IMG/VR virus record: IMGVR_UViG_3300031841_003747
Coordinates: 1-56,033 of that record
DNA: 56,033 nucleotides
Source: a virus
Strand: one strand, 5' to 3'
The notes beneath the pieces were generated by a model, which saw only the letters and a program-made list of their open reading frames with translations, did no database searches and was not told the DNA's origin. The position numbers were made by a program, and so were the translations under genes. Shown here one piece after another: positions 53,630 through 56,033 of the stretch (within the stretch, counting starts at the first letter, position 1; the number at the start of each line of letters is the position of its first letter).

Positions 53630-53990
53630 CTTGAAATATTTTAATAAGTGGTAGAAATGTAGTATCCCAGTGGTCGCTCCTTCGTAAGAAAGCGTATGTA
53701 CCTCGGCGTGAGTATGCAGATATCCTGTTTCTATCTAAGTAATTGAATGGGTCGAAGTTGCATCCTTTACAGAATCTCTTCGCATCCCCAATAGTGACAT
53801 CCTCCCATGAGGTCATGCGAGATATCCTTCTTACTCTATCGACAGGCAGATTTGACCTTATAGCTATCTCTTGATCGCTTAAGGCACAGTGCATTCTTTG
53901 ACCTGTTCTCTCCTTGGCGTATAAACGCACAAAGACAGGTGGGTACTTAATTAGAATCTGCCAGGGTGTTTGCTTTCCATTTTTTGGCAT
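53613..53990 (-). CDS. Small basic protein (125 aa) with HTH-like region
   Basis: Basic protein with an apparent helix-turn-helix (SDQEIAIRSNLPVDRVRRISRM), typical of DNA-binding phage regulators. Cys residues (CKGCNFDP) may bind metal. It overlaps the next gene (terminase small subunit) by 17 nt and the previous gene by 44 nt. It might be a regulator or packaging accessory protein; the family is not recognised. Confidence 0.6.
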   Translation of the reverse strand: MPKNGKQTPWQILIKYPPVFVRLYAKERTGQRMHCALSDQEIAIRSNLPVDRVRRISRMTSWEDVTIGDAKRFCKGCNFDPFNYLDRNRISAYSRRGTYAFLRRSDHWDTTFLPLIKIFQDAQNA

Positions 53991-54180
53991 TGGACATTAG
54001 TTGTTTCATGTCGGGTTTCTTTTGACTGTAGTCCCCGATTATTACTTTTGTTCCGCAACCAGCTCGACGACCAGTTATAATCCAGTCATCGAAGTATTCA
54101 GAAAGCAAAGGCTTAACTCGCTCATAGCAAGACATAGCCTCATCCTGTCTCCAGATGTTTTCTTTTTCCTTATCCTCCAT
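53947..54180 (-). CDS. Small charged protein (77 aa), first gene of the terminase operon
   Basis: Charged helical protein (MEDKEKENIWRQDEAMSCYERVKPLLSEYFDD then strands IITGRRAGCGTKVIIGD). It is the first gene after site g and overlaps the next gene by 44 nt. No family recognised. Its reading frame and composition look real. Confidence 0.58.
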   Translation of the reverse strand: MEDKEKENIWRQDEAMSCYERVKPLLSEYFDDWIITGRRAGCGTKVIIGDYSQKKPDMKQLMSNAKKWKANTLADSN

Positions 54181-54211
54181 GTTTTAGAAAGTAAAAAACT
54201 ATTTTTTAAAT

Positions 54212-54233
54212 GCAACACGAAATTTCGTGTATC
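54212..54233 (-). promoter_or_regulatory. 22-bp element (site g) upstream of terminase operon
   Basis: GATACAC-N10-GTTGC on the - strand, with a perfect 16-bp inner palindrome ACACGAAA-TTTCGTGT. ATG of the first gene is 31 nt downstream. A further GTAAC (54240-54244) lies beside it. This copy is degenerate in the outer arms but has the best inner symmetry of the set. Confidence 0.65.
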
Positions 54234-54254
54234 GGGGGTGTAACATATTGTTTA

Positions 54255-55271
54255 CTACCCCGCTTGACATATTCCGAAATATTCGGACGCAGATTCCGGA
54301 TCTACTCTATTGTTCTTGTAGTTCTTAAGGAATGTTTCTGATGACATATGCCCCATAATATCAAGTGCGGATTCAAACCCTAGGTGCCAATATCCATAGC
54401 TTGCGAAAGAGTGCCTTGCCCCATTTGGTGGATATTCAAACCCCAACCTCTTAGCGGCTCTATATCTAGCTTTATTTACTGAGTTATAGCTAGGCATTAT
54501 ATTAATTGGTTTCTTGGGCAACCAGCTCCATAGGTTATCGGGTGGCTTGATCCACCTCTCCCTGCCCGTCTTTGTAAGTTCTGCTTTTAGTCCGATAGAT
54601 TTACCCCAGCGGATCCTTGAGTAATCCAGGGTAAGCATCTCGACTTCCGGCCTGATCCCCGCAAAAAGCATAAGGGCGAGTGCAGGACGGTATTTGTCCG
54701 TTATCTCATTTAGTAAGCCTTCTGCCTGTTTAGGTGTGACTATTTCTGGGAGCTTAAAATAGGTCTTTTTCTTGGTCAGCTTTAGATCGGGATTAGTTTG
54801 TGCATACCAGTCCGTAACTTTACCTCCAAGGTTTTGCTTAGCACACCATGCCATGAAAGTTCTTACAGCCCGACTATACCCAGCTTTTGTTTCCTCTGAC
54901 CACCTCCCAGAGTTCACATATTTCTTGTAGTCCTCTACCGTTACCTCATGAACTGCTCGACCCTCCCCAAACCAAGTAGTGAATTTATTTACCCTCTCAA
55001 CGGTGGTTCTGTATCCCTTTTGCTTTGGCTTATTTGGATTGTAGTTATTATTTAAGTAATCTTGGTAATATAAATCCTTGGCTATATATAATAGTGTTTC
55101 TTCACCAACGGGTTCTTTTTTCTTAATTTCCGTGAACCACTCCAAAGGATTAAATGTTTTAGCCTCCATTGCAGAATTAAAAAATTTTCGCTTTCTTTTT
55201 CCTTCATGGAGCATATCCACCACCCATTTCTTTTTACCTCTTACTTTATGCTCCTTAATGCTTACCTTCAT
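54255..55271 (-). CDS. int: Tyrosine recombinase/integrase (right), beside attP
   Basis: A 338-residue phage integrase. N-terminal arm-binding-like segment (VSIKEHKVRGKKKWVVD), core-binding helical domain (about 55-165), then a catalytic domain: Arg207 in GIRPEVE, Lys in LTKTGRERW, box II with Arg286 in NGARHSF (the usual first His is Asn here), His308 in MGHMS and Tyr318 in LKNYK. The gene lies 127 bp from a tRNA-Pro-derived attP candidate and its ATG overlaps a TGTTGACAA direct repeat, suggesting autoregulation by the arm-type sites. This layout is standard for the integration enzyme of a temperate phage. Confidence 0.93.
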   Translation of the reverse strand: MKVSIKEHKVRGKKKWVVDMLHEGKRKRKFFNSAMEAKTFNPLEWFTEIKKKEPVGEETLLYIAKDLYYQDYLNNNYNPNKPKQKGYRTTVERVNKFTTWFGEGRAVHEVTVEDYKKYVNSGRWSEETKAGYSRAVRTFMAWCAKQNLGGKVTDWYAQTNPDLKLTKKKTYFKLPEIVTPKQAEGLLNEITDKYRPALALMLFAGIRPEVEMLTLDYSRIRWGKSIGLKAELTKTGRERWIKPPDNLWSWLPKKPINIMPSYNSVNKARYRAAKRLGFEYPPNGARHSFASYGYWHLGFESALDIMGHMSSETFLKNYKNNRVDPESASEYFGICQAG

Positions 55272-55293
55272 GTTGACAAAACTGTTGACAAAA
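55271..55293 (+). promoter_or_regulatory. Arm-type repeats P' (TGTTGACAA x2)
   Basis: TGTTGACAA at 55271 and 55283, 12 nt apart, overlapping the integrase ATG. A matching pair lies on the far side of the tRNA-like core at 55482 and 55493. Confidence 0.6.
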
Positions 55294-55337
55294 AAACCAT
55301 GAATTAGTGGGTATTTATGAAACTTAGTGAAGTAAAC

Positions 55338-55366
55338 AAAAAAACACCCCCCATTTCTGAGAGGTG
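55338..55366 (-). terminator. Rho-independent terminator before the integrase gene
   Basis: On the - strand CACCTCTC ... GGGGGGTG (8 bp with G-T pairs) followed by seven Ts (55338-55344). It would stop transcription from the gene pair at 55.5-56.0 kb before int. Confidence 0.75.
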
Positions 55367-55397
55367 CTTATTTACTGAGATTGACGCTATTTTAAAG

Positions 55398-55459
55398 TGG
55401 TCGGGACGGTGAGATTCGAACTCACGGCCTCCTGCTCCCAAAGCAAGTGACTTGTCCCG
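55398..55459 (-). other. attP: attP candidate: 3' part of tRNA-Pro(UGG), no D arm
   Basis: On the - strand the segment has an anticodon stem-loop (CTTGC/GCAGG, loop TTTGGGA, anticodon TGG for Pro), a 5-nt variable region, a T arm GTGAG-TTCGAAT-CTCAC, an acceptor 3' strand CGTCCCG, discriminator A and CCA. The D arm is missing: only 5 nt separate the anticodon stem from CGGGACA, which could pair with six of seven acceptor bases. An intact tRNA is therefore unlikely; phages integrating at tRNA 3' ends carry just such a fragment as the crossover region. Flanked by the repeat pairs and next to the integrase. Confidence 0.8.
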
Positions 55460-55473
55460 CCAATACTACGATT

Positions 55474-55872
55474 CTAGTCCTTGTTGACAATCTGTTGCCA
55501 TTTGCCGTCTTTCCATGTCCACCCGAGCGCAGTTAGTTTTTTAGCATAACTTTTGCTTTGTTTTTCTAACTTAATGATTCTTGCTGAGAATCTATCTTCT
55601 GCAGTGTCCATGGTTGATGCTATTTGCTCTTTGTTAGTTGCAAGCCAAGATCCGACATAAACCCCCCATGCAAGTGCAATAATCGCTAGAAATGTAGCCA
55701 TCACTGCAAGGGTTTTAATGACCGTAGTCATTCTGTCGATCTTGAGAGCTAGATCATGAATATCGTTTAGTTTTCTTCCATCCACTCTAATCTCGCCAAT
55801 CTTACCCTCCAATTCGGTCTTCCACTCTTTTGAGTCGTGTAATACAGTTATTGTTGAAGGGGCTGATTTCAT
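55474..55872 (-). CDS. Single-span membrane protein (132 aa)
   Basis: Acidic/basic mixed N-terminal domain, one transmembrane helix about residues 52-74 (IKTLAVMATFLAIIALAWGVYVGSW) and a helical, Lys-rich C-terminal part ending in a Trp-containing motif (LGWTWKDGKWQQI). Stops 14 bp before the attP fragment. A role at the host membrane (exclusion, signalling or lysis) is possible but not shown. Follows the 52-residue ORF with a 1-nt gap. Confidence 0.68.
   Translation of the reverse strand: MKSAPSTITVLHDSKEWKTELEGKIGEIRVDGRKLNDIHDLALKIDRMTTVIKTLAVMATFLAIIALAWGVYVGSWLATNKEQIASTMDTAEDRFSARIIKLEKQSKSYAKKLTALGWTWKDGKWQQIVNKD
55482..55500 (+). promoter_or_regulatory. Arm-type repeats P (TGTTGACAA and TGTTGCCA)
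   Basis: TGTTGACAA at 55482-55490 and the degenerate TGTTGCCA at 55493-55500, 11 nt apart. They mirror the pair at 55271/55283 on the other side of the attP core, and overlap the 3' end of the membrane-protein gene. Confidence 0.5.
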
Positions 55873-55873
55873 T

Positions 55874-56032
55874 TTATTTTTCCTTTCTAATTAGGTTCAC
55901 TGTGAATTTGTCAATTTGGTACGGATCCTGGTCGGTTAATTCCTGTCCGTACAAGTGGGCAATGTACCATTCAACCGCGTATGTTATGAAGGTAGTACTC
56001 GGTTTTCCGGATTTGTCTAAAACTGCGTACAT
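55874..56032 (-). CDS. Small protein (52 aa) at window edge
   Basis: Starts with ATG at 56032, one base from the window end, so the gene may extend beyond it. Begins MYAVLDKSGKP and ends VNLIRKEK, with an aromatic centre (TYAVEWYIAHLYGQEL). It is separated from the membrane-protein ATG by one base, so the two form an operon. Too short for a family call. Confidence 0.5.
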   Translation of the reverse strand: MYAVLDKSGKPSTTFITYAVEWYIAHLYGQELTDQDPYQIDKFTVNLIRKEK

Positions 56033-56033
56033 T

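Noticed and set aside
55398-55459. A functional phage-encoded tRNA-Pro gene
   Set aside because: There is no D arm and only 5 nt between the possible acceptor strand and the anticodon stem, so attP fragment is the better explanation.
1-56033. A prophage in a host chromosome with attL/attR ends in the window
   Set aside because: Only one copy of the tRNA-Pro segment was seen and genes on both sides of it look phage-like; no host genes were recognised.

Overview
The window is most of the late half, plus one edge of the early half, of a temperate tailed-phage genome with about 40-45% GC. The morphology is probably podovirus-like. Portal, scaffold, capsid and terminase genes are present with a short set of adaptor, nozzle and fibre genes and very large internal virion proteins. 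I see no tape measure, tail tube or sheath gene, and no ribosomal or host housekeeping genes. The host is not identified. Tail proteins carrying a sialate-O-acetylesterase-like domain and an InlB-like repeat would suit an aquatic, polysaccharide-coated bacterium (Verrucomicrobiota-type hosts are one possibility), but this is a guess.

Left arm (1-10.1 kb, + strand). Tightly overlapping genes form one operon. It starts with a truncated gene, then an E2-like PRTRC protein B homologue and an E1-like PRTRC ThiF homologue. Next come several unrecognised small proteins, a uracil-DNA-glycosylase-like protein, an 884-residue SNF2-type helicase, a zinc ribbon, a DpdA-like DNA transglycosylase and a tyrosine recombinase. 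Replication genes such as a DNA polymerase are absent and probably lie left of the window.

Central and right part (54.2 down to 10.0 kb, - strand). Reading in the direction of transcription: two small genes, terminase small and large subunits, two small genes, portal, scaffold, a capsid gene flanked by hairpins, a cluster of small structural and membrane proteins, adaptor, a long fibre-like protein, a nozzle candidate, and a receptor-binding region (Mtd-like/InlB-like, esterase, collagen-like with S74 chaperone). Then come three internal virion proteins, a 3751-residue polyvalent protein with a zincin and a kinase-like domain, a metallophosphoesterase, and a small HNH operon convergent with the left recombinase.

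Right edge (54.2-56.0 kb, - strand). A second tyrosine recombinase sits next to what looks like attP: the 3' part of a tRNA-Pro(UGG) gene between two pairs of TGTTGACAA-type repeats. Beyond it are two small genes, one with a membrane segment.

The main regulatory observation is a 22-bp element, GTAACAC-N10-GTAAC/GTTAC, at seven intergenic positions. Most sit immediately before the first ATG of a transcription unit and overlap plausible sigma70 promoters. This looks like the operator set of a phage-wide regulator. Two genes too short for ordinary ORF calling (41 and 56 residues) are added here; one is supported by this element.
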